A stretch of 64,000 bases of DNA from Acanthosoma haemorrhoidale (Eukaryota; Arthropoda; Insecta; Hemiptera; Acanthosomatidae): NCBI GenBank assembly GCA_930367205.1, contig OV884013.1, positions 122,489,827 to 122,553,826 on the forward strand. Direction: 5' to 3'. Shown in pieces: positions 1 to 9,707 of the stretch. The notes beneath the pieces are model-generated. The model was not told where the DNA came from. It saw only the letters and a list, made by a program, of their open reading frames with translations, and ran no database searches. The position numbers were made by a program, and so were the translations under genes. Positions within the stretch are counted from its first letter, which is position 1; each line of letters opens with the position of its first letter.

Positions 1-955
1 TAGCTTATTTGATCTCTTTGGTTTGTGATTAAGTTAAAATTAAAGTTTGTCTTAAAAACCATTTGTTATTATTGTTTTGAATATATTTTATGATTATCAA
101 TATCATCTAGGTGCTGGCAAAGTGAAAAAATTAAATTTTCTATGGAATTTTATCTTAAAATTATTTTCCATTTAAATCTATCTTTGTATGATATGGAATA
201 GACAAATCTAACGCCCTTAACTTGTTAGCCCAGAAAGTCTTCTTAATTAATTATTAGGTGCCAACATATACTCACAACGCCAATATTTAGTCAGGCATTA
301 AATTTAGTAAAAAAAAAATATTACTGATTGTGTTTTCAGCTGTATGTAATATTTATTCTTTAGATATGGTTCTATTACCACGAAAAAAAATCCCTCAATA
401 TAAATTTTATAGCTAAGATTTGTATTTTATTTTCGACTCAATCATCTTTATAATGGAACAGTAGCCGAACAGCGGTCTCTCGGGTCGAAGGTTAACTAAA
501 CACAACGGTTGTAATTGGCTGGAAATATCTTCGTGCCTGGTCACCGTTATTGTTGAAGGTAGCTCTGATGGAGTTGTTTATGTGCCCTTGTTGTTGTTGT
601 TAGCAGAGGAGTTGGTATTCTTAGCCTGCAACTAGAGCCGAAACAACAAACCACCACTTGCTGGACATGCACTAGGCCAGGAATAGCATCTGTAGCCTCG
701 CTCTTAAAATTAGATATTTACCAAACTGCATGGGCAAAAGTTTTGGCTTTCAAAAGCAAACTGCTCATTTCGTTCTGAATAGATTGTTTAGAGTATTGGT
801 GTTTACTTTGAAATGAAGCTCAAGAGATAAAGGGGATGGAATTGGCTATTCTGAGCTAATAACAGTATTGACGAAGATAAGGACTGCATTGAAGAAAAAT
901 GTACCGAATTTTCTTTCACAACGCAAATGTTAAATTTTATTTCCTTCTGTTGCAG
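1..955. other. Intron or upstream sequence of the cadherin gene
   Basis: AT-rich sequence with no convincing coding frame or repeat. It ends in a pyrimidine-rich tract and TTGCAG at 950-955, the acceptor of the first visible cadherin exon. I see nothing else in it. Confidence 0.5.
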
Positions 956-1134
956 AGGTCTCGCAGGAGACGACCCCTCTGGAGCTGCCTATCCGAGGAG
1001 ACCCGTTCTCCGAAGTCCAGCTGGAACTGACTTTTCCCAAGGGCAGACCTCTCTTCGTCTTGAGCGGCAGGAAACTCCAGCTATTGGAACCTCTGGACCG
1101 GGACAACGCTAACCTGTCACACATCGTCTTCCAG
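956..1134 (+). CDS. Cadherin exon (protocadherin-15/Cad99C-like), first visible exon
   Basis: Cadherins are membrane proteins whose extracellular repeats bind calcium and mediate adhesion. After the acceptor TTGCAG this exon opens with two bases of a split codon, then 59 codons, and ends at CAG before the donor GTACGT. The peptide runs from VSQETTPLELPIRGDP to the calcium-site-like segment EPLDRDNANLSHIVFQ. The L-D-R-D motif is typical of the middle of a cadherin repeat. It is GC-richer than its flanks and joins in phase 0 to the exon at 9585. From memory, the LDRD region and the P-I-x-G-D-P beta strand resemble repeat 1 of protocadherin-15/Cad99C; other insect non-classical cadherins remain possible. 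The signal peptide and start codon lie outside the window. Confidence 0.75.
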
Positions 1135-1969
1135 GTACGTCCGATAGTGTTTTACAATATGACCATTGTAATTTGTCACAATAGTCAAAATACAATGTTC
1201 ATGAAAACCAAATTATACTTACTACCTAACTATAAACTGTTTACAAGTTATCTTCTTTTCCTAAATCTAGCTTAAGGTAATTAATTCTCCATTACCAGGA
1301 ACAATAAATAAAAACCTACTTAATTACTAGATAAAATTAAAAAAATATCAATTAAACAAAAAAATGACCTTGTTTATAAATTATATTTACGTATTAGCGA
1401 ATCGAACTTAAAATTACTCTTTTAATACCCACACTGGAACTATATAACTATGCATCTACGAATCACGAAAATAGTAGAGCGAAGCTCAATGAAGTAACAT
1501 ATGTTTAGTTCTTCTATGACATCTCCTCAGTCTGAGTTAGTCATAATTTCCTATTTCCTTAATACATTTATTGTCGTAATGTTGGCATGTAAAGGTCATG
1601 TAATATCTGACATATTCTTGGAAAACGTGAGCATATATCTATAATCCTCATTCACAAGCTAATGACGTAATAGACAATATATCATTGGGTCACAAAGTAT
1701 AGACTTCATGTAAGTGTAATGCTTACATGTCTGGTATGTAGACTGAAAGACACTTGCAGGAAGACCTGCCTTCTAAGGAAATGACGATGTATTCTGTTTA
1801 CAGAATAAAGTCTATTCGTTTGATTTTGGTTTCTTGTTAGTTAAATCATCTTCATGATGCAGTCTTGAGGTTTTCGAAAAATATCTGTTCTTAGCCAAAG
1901 TTCAGAAATGAGCTAATGAACTTTTCGTTAATTACTGTCCCACATTTCTTTATTCGTTCTAAAATATGC
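1135..1969 (+). other. Intron 1, proximal part
   Basis: AT-rich intron sequence from the donor GTACGT to the target duplication of LINE A1. No gene or repeat recognised. Confidence 0.5.
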
Positions 1970-1984
1970 AATATCAAAAAAAAA

Positions 1985-2048
<64 letters not shown>

Positions 2049-2420
2049 CTTAGCTCTCAAACTTATAAAATAGGATGTGGGAAAAATAAAGAAAAATTTA
2101 TTTTGGGCTAATGAGTGCCTTTCACTAAGGGGAGTCCCCCATTTGAAGGGTGTATGAGAAGGATATAGGGTGTGGAATGCCTGAAGGAGGCGGGTGGAAT
2201 CGGGAAGGTAGTGAGAGTCTACCGAGGGTGGAGCCTAGGGGTACCTAGGCAATGGTTTGTAGTCGGCCAGGTCAAGCCTGGCCCGCCCCGGCAGGGGGCT
2301 GAAATAAGTCGGCCACTCGGCCGGAAGGTCTACCCTGCTTGAACAGGTAGATGGGGTCTTGTAGCTTCGGTTGAGTCGGCCGGGAGATCGGCCTCGATAT
2401 CTCGGCTGGGTGTAGTTCGT

Positions 2421-5087
2421 TCAGTCATCGGGTTCAATGACGTCGATCATCCTCCAGGCTTCGGCGGTCCAGCAGTGCTTCCATCTGACGGGCATTGGTG
2501 GTGGTTGAAGGTCGGAGAATAGTGGGTTGTGGCTATGTCTGAGTGAGTCAAAAAATTTTATGTGCCTTCTCTTGATAAAATCTTGAATGGTGAGCACTTC
2601 AAATTTTTTATGCATCTCGTCTGCCTTCATTCGGTCGAACGGGGTATGTTTGAGGGAGGTGCGGAGAACTCTGTTCTGAAATTGCTGGAGCGTTTGGAGA
2701 GTGTTAGGAGTCAGATACTTGAAGAGAGGGGTCCCATACATCAAAGCAGGTCTTAGGACGCTCTGGTATATCAGCAGCTTGAGGCGTACCGATAAAGCCG
2801 GGCTGTGAAGTAGGTGTCCGAGGCTGAAGAATTTCTTCCTAACACTCTTTAATTTCTTGCCGAGATGCGTTGTGAACGACAAGTGCCTACCGAGGGTAAT
2901 CCCGAGGTAGCACAGCTTGTTGCCTACAGGGCACTCATTGCCGCCTAAGACGAAGGATTTCGGGAGCTTCTTTTTTCCGGATTTGTAACTGAATATAATT
3001 CCTTGCGTCTTGGCCGGGTTGACTTGAATGTGGACGGCATCGAGTTTCTCGGAGATCTGTTGACTAGCGCTCTCAGCGAATTTCAGGGCTCTGGAGGGAT
3101 TGATGCTAGTGCTGTAAACACCTATATCGTCTGCATACGCGGATACCTCGCAGTTGGGGTATGAGGCTCCTACGATGTGGGCGGTGTAAATGTTGAACAG
3201 CAGGGGACCTAGCACCGATCCTTGGGGGACACCGGCAGTGTAGTTTCTTCGGGTCGTAGACGTAGTGCCTATACGAACCGAAAAAGTTCTGCCTGTAAGG
3301 TAGGATCTTATCAGGTTCTGCAGCTGATCCGAGAATTCGTATTCCCTCAGACGTTGGAGTAGGATGTAGTGGTCCACAGAGTCGAAAGCTTTCGAACAGT
3401 CCAGAGAAATCATAGCGGTAGCTCTGTTGCTCCGGACGTTTGATGCGACGTGGTGTTGCAATCTCACCAGGTTGTTGTTCGCGCTTAAGCCTGTGCTGAA
3501 ACCAGTCTGCTCTGGTGGGATGACTTCTTGTGACTCGCAGTGCCCGGAGAGATGTACGTGGATGATTCTCTCGAACAGCTTCGAGAGTTGAGTCAGCAGA
3601 CTGATGGGGCGGTAATGAGATGGCTCATAACCGCTTTTTGCTGGTTTCAGAAGGGGGACCACTACAGCGTGCTTCCAGTTCTGGGGGAAATAGTGCAGCC
3701 TGAAGCAGGAGTTCAACACGTTCGTTATGAATGAGATTCCTTTCCTCGGCAGCTGCTTGAGTAGAATGTTCTGGATGGAATCCTGACCTGGGGCCTTCTT
3801 GCCGGTCGTTCTTCGAATGAATGCAGCGCATTGCCGGTGCGAGGTGTAGATTTCGGTAGTGGTAGGGAGGGTGGGGGAGGGGTGGTTGAGGGCTCCTATT
3901 GGCTGCCCCTGGCCACGACTGACTTCCTCATAATGGGCCGCCAAGATGTCCGCTTGTTCGGTGGTGGGAATGAACTGCCCGTTCACGGCCAGCCTTACAC
4001 CGTTCTTTTTGGACCTGCAGGTCTTCACAAGCTTCCACAATTGCTTGTGGTCACCGTGGAGACTGGTGAGGCGATCTTCCCAAATCGAATTTTTCCACTG
4101 GGCCATCAGGGACTTAACTTGGTTTGTGAGAGCATTTAAAACCGGTTTTAAGTCCCTGTTTTTGGTCCTAAACCACCTGTTCTTGATGTTATTACGCTGT
4201 CTAATCAGTTGTAGGATGTGATCCGGAGGTTTTCTCAGAGAAGGGGGCTTCGGAGAAAATTTCGGGATCGATGCATCGGCAGCTCGATCGATGACGTCCT
4301 GTAGCTGATAGATAGCGTAATCTATGTCCCAAGTGTGTCTCAGGGGCGTGATTGTGGGCAACTCGGTCTTGATGAGATGCTTGTAGAGGTCCCATTTGGC
4401 CTCATCGTACCTGTACCTAGAAGCAGGCGGCTCTGGCATGTCGCCTTCTAGTTCATAGAGAACAGGCCGATGGTCGGAGGTGGTGAAATCTAAGGCCGAG
4501 CATCCGGTGACCCGGTGTGGCTGTTGTGTCAGGAGCAGGTCAGGCGTGGAGGTTCTGTCTGGGTTAGCGAAATGACGGAAGGTCGGCAATCCTGGGTGGA
4601 TGACCGTAAATGGAGTTTTAGTGATGTAACGGCCTAGGGCGTTTGCCGTAGTACTGCTCCACCAGCTGTGGTTCGCATTTAGGTCACCCACGATGACGTG
4701 CCTTCGGTCATGAGCTATCGTAGTGAGCAGGAGCTTATACGGGTCGCAGACGGCTTTCGGTCTTCTGTAGACTCCTGACACGATGATGTTGTTCGTGAGC
4801 CGTAGCTGGAGCGTAACTATGTATTGGTCGGGGCCTAGGTTGACGGGTGGGGGCAGTCTCCTACAGGGTATTCCGTTTTTAACTAACACCGCTACTCCTC
4901 CAGAGATAGTTTCGGTGTCTTGGCGGTAAGCAGTATAACCCGGGAAGCGGCAGAAGTGTATCTTCTTCAACCGGGTATCGGTGAGAACGACAACGTCTGG
5001 CGAATGGCACCGTAGAATTACTTCTACGTCGGCTTGTTTGGGGCGAAGGCCGCAGACGTTGTAATTTAAAATTACGTGCCCCATCAT
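2421..5087 (-). CDS. LINE A1 ORF2: endonuclease and reverse transcriptase
   Basis: An 888-residue protein that nicks target DNA and copies the element RNA into the nick. The N-terminal APE-type endonuclease shows NYNVCGL near residue 9, VIVGDLNANHSWW near 112 and a terminal SDHRPVLYEL near 205. Reverse transcriptase motifs follow: HYRPISLL, SLDCSKAFDSVDH (first catalytic Asp), GVPQGSVLGPLLF and YADD (catalytic pair). A C-terminal region with YLGI and RRHIKFFDSL is shared with the degraded LINE fragments elsewhere in this window. Oddity: the expected metal-binding Glu of the ET-x-L motif is Asp here (LTDTRL near residue 37). The start ATG directly follows the ORF1 stop. Length fits jockey-clade ORF2 (about 900 residues). 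Confidence 0.92.
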   Translation of the reverse strand: MMGHVILNYNVCGLRPKQADVEVILRCHSPDVVVLTDTRLKKIHFCRFPGYTAYRQDTETISGGVAVLVKNGIPCRRLPPPVNLGPDQYIVTLQLRLTNNIIVSGVYRRPKAVCDPYKLLLTTIAHDRRHVIVGDLNANHSWWSSTTANALGRYITKTPFTVIHPGLPTFRHFANPDRTSTPDLLLTQQPHRVTGCSALDFTTSDHRPVLYELEGDMPEPPASRYRYDEAKWDLYKHLIKTELPTITPLRHTWDIDYAIYQLQDVIDRAADASIPKFSPKPPSLRKPPDHILQLIRQRNNIKNRWFRTKNRDLKPVLNALTNQVKSLMAQWKNSIWEDRLTSLHGDHKQLWKLVKTCRSKKNGVRLAVNGQFIPTTEQADILAAHYEEVSRGQGQPIGALNHPSPTLPTTTEIYTSHRQCAAFIRRTTGKKAPGQDSIQNILLKQLPRKGISFITNVLNSCFRLHYFPQNWKHAVVVPLLKPAKSGYEPSHYRPISLLTQLSKLFERIIHVHLSGHCESQEVIPPEQTGFSTGLSANNNLVRLQHHVASNVRSNRATAMISLDCSKAFDSVDHYILLQRLREYEFSDQLQNLIRSYLTGRTFSVRIGTTSTTRRNYTAGVPQGSVLGPLLFNIYTAHIVGASYPNCEVSAYADDIGVYSTSINPSRALKFAESASQQISEKLDAVHIQVNPAKTQGIIFSYKSGKKKLPKSFVLGGNECPVGNKLCYLGITLGRHLSFTTHLGKKLKSVRKKFFSLGHLLHSPALSVRLKLLIYQSVLRPALMYGTPLFKYLTPNTLQTLQQFQNRVLRTSLKHTPFDRMKADEMHKKFEVLTIQDFIKRRHIKFFDSLRHSHNPLFSDLQPPPMPVRWKHCWTAEAWRMIDVIEPDD

Positions 5088-6221
5088 TTAGATGTTTGAC
5101 TTTTTGAATTCTGACATCATCTGCGTTACCGCCTCGGTGAGTTTATTCATGGCAGCGGTCATGCTGCTCAACATGTTCATCATGCTGCCCAAGATACCCA
5201 TCAAGGCATCATTATTACTGTTAGTAGGTTGAGGTAGGGGCTCTGGGAGAACTTCCGGAGCCCTGGTGTTTCCGGATGCCATCTGAGCATAGGAGGCAGT
5301 CTGGCGTGGTGGAGGGGGGGCAGGCTTGTATGTGGCCCTTCTCGGCCCGGCTGTAATATTCTGTGCCTGCTTTTTTATCTCTGCAGTCTCTAGAAGTTTT
5401 ACCCTGTACGGGCACTGTCGGTACGACGCGACGTGATTTCCCCCGCAATTGGCACATTTGAGGGGAATTGAAGCGTCTCTCGGGCAGTCTTTTATGTCGT
5501 GAGGCTCGCTGCACCTCACGCACTTGGCCTGCTTGAAACAGTACCGTCTGGTATGGCCGTATTCCTGGCAGTTCAGGCACATCGGGATCCCTCTTTTTTC
5601 GTGAAAAGTGCTCACTCGAAAAAGCACATTATTTATATGCCGGAGCTGCTTCAAGGTCTCCGCCTTCAATGTGTGATCCCCTATCACTAGTATCGGTTCG
5701 ATCTCTGTCTTAGCGCCATTTTGGTCGGAGCGCCGTAATCGATATACATCGATTACGTTGCTACCCACGCTTTTAATGTGGGCTTTTATCTCCTCGATCG
5801 GATGAGAGAGATCGAATCCATGAAGTAAGTACTTCTTATTGGGCTTGGTACCACGGGGGGCAAACGTGTGAAATGGGATCTTTAAATCCCTGATTGCAGC
5901 AATTGTTTGCTGTTGGTCTAGTATGCAGTTGCAGAACACCTTAGTGTCCTGCTGCGTCTGCACTATTTTGTAGTTTTTAATGTGGTAATCGGCTAATAAC
6001 CTCGTGAGGTCATAGCTGTTGATGCGCCCTAATATAAGGGGGGGTGGCGATTTAGGGGCAGAAGGGGCGGCGGATGTACTGGCCTCGGACTGGGATGCCG
6101 AGTTTAGGGGGGTGAAGGAGTTAGAGGTTTTAACCTCTGGGGCCTGGGGGAGAGTACGCTTGCGGCATACTCTTTTTGGATGTTGAAATTCATCAACTGG
6201 GGGGTCCCTACGGCTTGCCAT
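5088..6221 (-). CDS. LINE A1 ORF1: gag-like RNA-binding protein with zinc knuckles
   Basis: ORF1 proteins of jockey-type LINEs bind the element RNA to form the transposition particle. I start it at the ATG at 6221, giving 377 residues. The frame is open further upstream to about 6275, but only from a GTG, which is unlikely as a eukaryotic start. Three successive cysteine knuckles are visible: C-x2-C-x4-H-x4-C in CLNCQEYGHTRRYC, a second in CVRCSEPHDIKDC, and a third in CANCGGNHVASYRQC. Before them lies a conserved region with YLLHGFD, as in other insect LINE ORF1 proteins. A Pro-rich segment and a Met-rich amphipathic tail end the protein. Its TAA is followed immediately by the ORF2 ATG, suggesting reinitiation. 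Confidence 0.88.
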   Translation of the reverse strand: MASRRDPPVDEFQHPKRVCRKRTLPQAPEVKTSNSFTPLNSASQSEASTSAAPSAPKSPPPLILGRINSYDLTRLLADYHIKNYKIVQTQQDTKVFCNCILDQQQTIAAIRDLKIPFHTFAPRGTKPNKKYLLHGFDLSHPIEEIKAHIKSVGSNVIDVYRLRRSDQNGAKTEIEPILVIGDHTLKAETLKQLRHINNVLFRVSTFHEKRGIPMCLNCQEYGHTRRYCFKQAKCVRCSEPHDIKDCPRDASIPLKCANCGGNHVASYRQCPYRVKLLETAEIKKQAQNITAGPRRATYKPAPPPPRQTASYAQMASGNTRAPEVLPEPLPQPTNSNNDALMGILGSMMNMLSSMTAAMNKLTEAVTQMMSEFKKSNI

Positions 6222-6322
6222 ACCCTGCAAAGGTCCGTGCGACGCACGTCCAGTTAGGGGGGGGGAGAGCCCCACTTATAATAATCAAAAGCACTCACCT
6301 GTCTTCACGGGAACAAAGTGCC

Positions 6323-6329
6323 ACTGACT
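6323..6329 (-). promoter_or_regulatory. Putative LINE A1 initiator (TCAGT) at the 5' end
   Basis: The minus strand reads AGTCAGTGG just inside the right target duplication. TCAGT is the arthropod RNA polymerase II initiator, and jockey-clade LINEs carry internal promoters starting there. The position within a few bases of the duplication supports it; function is inferred. Confidence 0.5.
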
Positions 6330-6501
6330 AAAATATCAAAATTTTACCGGATTTGAGCTCTTGCCACAATGGAAGATGGATAGCGTCTCTTGTTGTTCAG
6401 AAAGCACGTATTAAGTTTTAACACAACCAGAGCTAGGTTAATTTCTAGAGAATATAACCTTTTTGAATGTTTCAAGTTTAGTTGCAACAATCGATTTTTT
6501 A

Positions 6502-6754
6502 AAAAAAAAAAAAAAAAATTACTAATCTACAAAGTTATACTTAAACCAATCTGTACATACGGAATAGAGCTATGTGGGACAGCAAACAAGTCGAACATCA
6601 AGCGTATCCAATCCTTTCAACCTAAAGTCCTGAGAACAATAGTAAATGCCCCTTATTACGCCAGCAACAAAACCCTTCATAACGATCTTAACATACCCTA
6701 CATTCCCTAACTCATCCCTTCCATGAAGTCCATGAAATTTCATAGTAACCTATC
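6502..6754 (+). mobile_element. LINE family B fragment B1 (sense), inverted arm
   Basis: After an A-run at about 6500-6518, this sequence encodes part of a jockey-type ORF2 C-terminus (LLIYKVILKPI, KRIQSFQPKVLRTIVNAP). By eye it is the exact reverse complement of 8456-8695. It ends at CCTATCCA, where copy A2 begins with a 3-base overlap (CCA). It has no 3' end of its own, so it is not a normal LINE insertion. Confidence 0.8.
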
Positions 6755-7449
6755 CATTTGGCCTCATCGTACCTGTACCTAGAAGCAGGCGGCTCTGGCA
6801 TGTCGCCTTCTAGTTCATAGAGAACAGGCCGATGGTCGGAGGTGGTGAAATCTAAGGCCGAGCATCCGGTGACCCGGTGTGGCTGTTGTGTCAGGAGCAG
6901 GTCAGGCGTGGAGGTTCTGTCTGGGTTAGCGAAATGACGGAAGGTCGGCAATCCTGGGTGGATGACCGTAAATGGAGTTTTAGTGATGTAACGGCCTAGG
7001 GCGTTTGCCGTAGTACTGCTCCACCAGCTGTGGTTCGCATTTAGGTCACCCACGATGACGTGCCTTCGGTCATGAGCTATCGTAGTGAGCAGGAGCTTAT
7101 ACGGGTCGCAGACGGCTTTCGGTCTTCTGTAGACTCCTGACACGATGATGTTGTTCGTGAGCCGTAGCTGGAGCGTAACTATGTATTGGTCGGGGCCTAG
7201 GTTGACGGGTGGGGGCAGTCTCCTACAGGGTATTCCGTTTTTAACTAACACCGCTACTCCTCCAGAGATAGTTTCGGTGTCTTGGCGGTAAGCAGTATAA
7301 CCCGGGAAGCGGCAGAAGTGTATCTTCTTCAACCGGGTATCGGTGAGAACGACAACGTCTGGCGAATGGCACCGTAGAATTACTTCTACGTCGGCTTGTT
7401 TGGGGCGAAGGCCGCAGACGTTGTAATTTAAAATTACGTGCCCCATCAT
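6755..7449 (-). pseudogene. Truncated LINE ORF2 (endonuclease domain only)
   Basis: The first 230 or so residues match the A1 endonuclease, ending at YRYDEAKW. The frame then runs into family B sequence and stops at 6712. The reverse transcriptase domain is absent. The same Asp replaces the expected catalytic Glu as in A1. Confidence 0.85.
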
Positions 7450-8130
7450 TTAGATGTTTGACTTTTTGAATTCTGACATCATCTGCGTTACCGCCTCGGT
7501 GAGTTTATTCATGGCAGCGGTCATGCTGCTCAACATGTTCATCATGCTGCCCAAGATACCCATCAAGGCATCATTATTACTGTTAGTAGGTTGAGGTAGG
7601 GGCTCTGGGAGAACTTCCGGAGCCCTGGTGTTTCCGGATGCCATCTGAGCATAGGAGGCAGTCTGGCGTGGTGGAGGGGGGGCAGGCTTGTATGTGGCCC
7701 TTCTCGGCCCGGCTGTAATATTCTGTGCCTGCTTTTTTATCTCTGCAGTCTCTAGAAGTTTTACCCTGTACGGGCACTGTCGGTACGACGCGACGTGATT
7801 TCCCCCGCAATTGGCACATTTGAGGGGAATTGAAGCGTCTCTCGGGCAGTCTTTTATGTCGTGAGGCTCGCTGCACCTCACGCACTTGGCCTGCTTGAAA
7901 CAGTACCGTCTGGTATGGCCGTATTCCTGGCAGTTCAGGCACATCGGGATCCCTCTTTTTTCGTGAAAAGTGCTCACTCGAAAAAGCACATTATTTATAT
8001 GCCGGAGCTGCTTCAAGGTCTCCGCCTTCAATGTGTGATCCCCTATCACTAGTATCGGTTCGATCTCTGTCTTAGCGCCATTTTGGTCGGAGCGCCGTAA
8101 TCGATATACATCGATTACGTTGCTACCCAC
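7450..8130 (-). pseudogene. Truncated LINE ORF1 (zinc-knuckle half)
   Basis: This matches residues of A1 ORF1 from SNVIDVYRL to the TAA, with all three cysteine knuckles kept. The N-terminal third is missing because the copy starts at a breakpoint at 8130. There is no promoter or natural start. Confidence 0.85.
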
Positions 8131-8194
8131 CCAAAAAAGCGAATAAATCTTTCGCCTTTTACTAAAAAAAATTTTTTTAAATAAAACGCTTTAT

Positions 8195-8780
8195 AATGAT
8201 ACAATTACAATCTGCTTCATTGGGCAATAAGTAATTTTGATAAAAAAATAGATGATAGATTCATACCATATTTACAATTTTCATTTCATACTTACAAACC
8301 ACCCCAGAAACCTCCCAAATCCACATGGCCATTGCCAGGACTCCTATTGTCACGCATTTATAGCAGGTCACGAGGCCACTGCCGTTTTAGTCTCCGAGGA
8401 GGATTATAGGGATGAGTGGTGCAGTGTAATTACTGTACTACGGGATTAGGGTGGTTGGATAGGTTACTATGAAATTTCATGGACTTCATGGAAGGGATGA
8501 GTTAGGGAATGTAGGGTATGTTAAGATCGTTATGAAGGGTTTTGTTGCTGGCGTAATAAGGGGCATTTACTATTGTTCTCAGGACTTTAGGTTGAAAGGA
8601 TTGGATACGCTTGATGTTCGACTTGTTTGCTGTCCCACATAGCTCTATTCCGTATGTACAGATTGGTTTAAGTATAACTTTGTAGATTAGTAATTTATTT
8701 TCTATTGAAAGATGGGATGTCCTTAGAAGTAGTCTGTACAGATGTATAAAGCGTCTGATTAGTTCTTGTCTTTTTAGCCT
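8195..8780 (-). mobile_element. LINE family B fragment B2 (antisense), 3' end
   Basis: The 3' end of a jockey-type LINE. Read on the minus strand it runs from the ORF2 C-terminus (matching KRQELNRRFGQLYRLL of copy B3) to a 3' UTR ending near TTGTAATTGTATC. It is homologous to B3, B4 and B5. The segment 8456-8695 is the inverted partner of B1. The 60 bp before it (8131-8194) are AT-rich and unassigned. Confidence 0.8.
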
Positions 8781-9029
8781 CTAATATCAAAAATTAAATG
8801 CAATGAAAGTTTCATACGCGATTTTTTGACCGATATCCTATTTAATGAATTGGTTCTATATCGTAATTGTCCCTGCTGAAATGTGTGGCGAAAACGCCAG
8901 CAATAAGCGCAGCTGAGTAACAGTTACAATAAATCATAGGTCCAAGTAGCCGGAACTGTGAAACCTCAGAGGCTTTTTGCCCAATTAGTATGGCCGAGGC
9001 CCTGTCGCTACGACTCGGCTGCATTGTCA

Positions 9030-9173
<144 letters not shown>

Positions 9174-9227
9174 TATAAATCACAAGCTCCGAAAAGGAAC
9201 TGTCAGTAGCTTAATAAAAAAAAAAAA

Positions 9228-9490
9228 TTAAAAAAATAAACGACTCCGTGGGTTTTTACTGTATAATTTATTAGCTCGCCTTTCGACATATCCGTGAATG
9301 TCTTCTTCAGAGAGCTTGGAAGAAAAGAAGATGGTCCCTGTTGGAAAAAACCACCGCCAGGCGCTTAAGATTATGGGGTCTCCGGCCCCCCGGTGAAATA
9401 TTGAGCCTAAATAGGTTTCGGAGCTCGTGGAATCTTTTTCTCGGTTCTTTTTTAAGAAGATATTGAGCCGTCTCAGAACCCCGTGCAATA
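9228..9490 (-). other. Possible Penelope-like or other element terminal motif
   Basis: On the minus strand, CTGAAGA is followed by a short stem (GACAT ... ATGTC) and GAAA at about 9283-9315. Such a stem flanked by CTGANGA and GAAA recalls terminal motifs of Penelope-like elements and the hammerhead core. No stem III or transposase is visible. The 86-residue minus-strand frame here is unrecognised. Low confidence. Confidence 0.3.
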
Positions 9491-9584
9491 AGTAAACAGA
9501 ATTTGTTTTTTATTTTGCTGCCAACGCCTACTCTTCTTCACCACATGTGTAGAAATTTGCTAAAATTTACGTTTTCTTTTACAG

Positions 9585-9707
9585 GTCACCTGCACAATCC
9601 GAGGAACGCCCAAGAAGCGGACGATACCCGTCATCGTAAGGGTGTCGGACATAAACGACAACCCTCCGGTCTTCCAGAACACGCCCTACGAAGTGTCCGT
9701 CTCAGAG
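9585..9707 (+). CDS. Cadherin exon with DINDNPPVF linker (second visible exon)
   Basis: Bounded by the acceptor TTTTACAG and donor GTAAGT, this exon has 41 codons in phase 0 at both ends. It encodes VTCTIRGTPKK, then IPVIVRVSDINDNPPVF and the start of the next repeat, NTPYEVSVSE. D-x-N-D-N-x-P-x-F is the calcium-binding linker between cadherin repeats. It continues the frame of the exon at 956-1134, closing that repeat, and is followed in frame by the exon at 42856. The Cys in VTC is compatible with the extra Cys of protocadherin-15-type repeat 1. Confidence 0.92.

Larger units (their letters stand above)
1970..6341 (-). mobile_element. Full-length jockey-clade LINE, copy A1, with target duplication
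   Basis: An intact-looking non-LTR retrotransposon read on the minus strand. On the + strand its poly(A) tail appears as 60 T at 1989-2048. A 3' UTR of about 370 bp, ORF2 (2421-5087), ORF1 (5088-6221) and a short 5' UTR follow. The 5' end is near 6329, where the minus strand reads TCAGT, an arthropod initiator common at jockey 5' ends. The ten bases AATATCAAAA occur at 1970-1979 and 6332-6341, a likely target-site duplication; extra A residues lie between the left copy and the tail. Both ORFs are open, so the insertion looks recent. The core element is about 4.3 kb, a usual size for the jockey clade. Confidence 0.88.
6755..8130 (-). mobile_element. Internal LINE A fragment, copy A2 (lacks both ends)
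   Basis: About 1376 bp matching 4395-5770 of copy A1, apparently without differences: the 226-residue and 245-residue frames read the same as A1. It holds the ORF1 C-terminal half (7450-8130) and the ORF2 endonuclease domain (to about 6755), including the stop/start junction at 7449-7452. It has neither poly(A) tail nor 5' end, so ordinary retrotransposition cannot explain it. It is flanked by inverted B copies. Confidence 0.88.

Noticed and set aside
6222..6275. Upstream extension of LINE ORF1 to 6275
   Set aside because: The codon there is GTG, not ATG; eukaryotic initiation at the ATG at 6221 is more likely.
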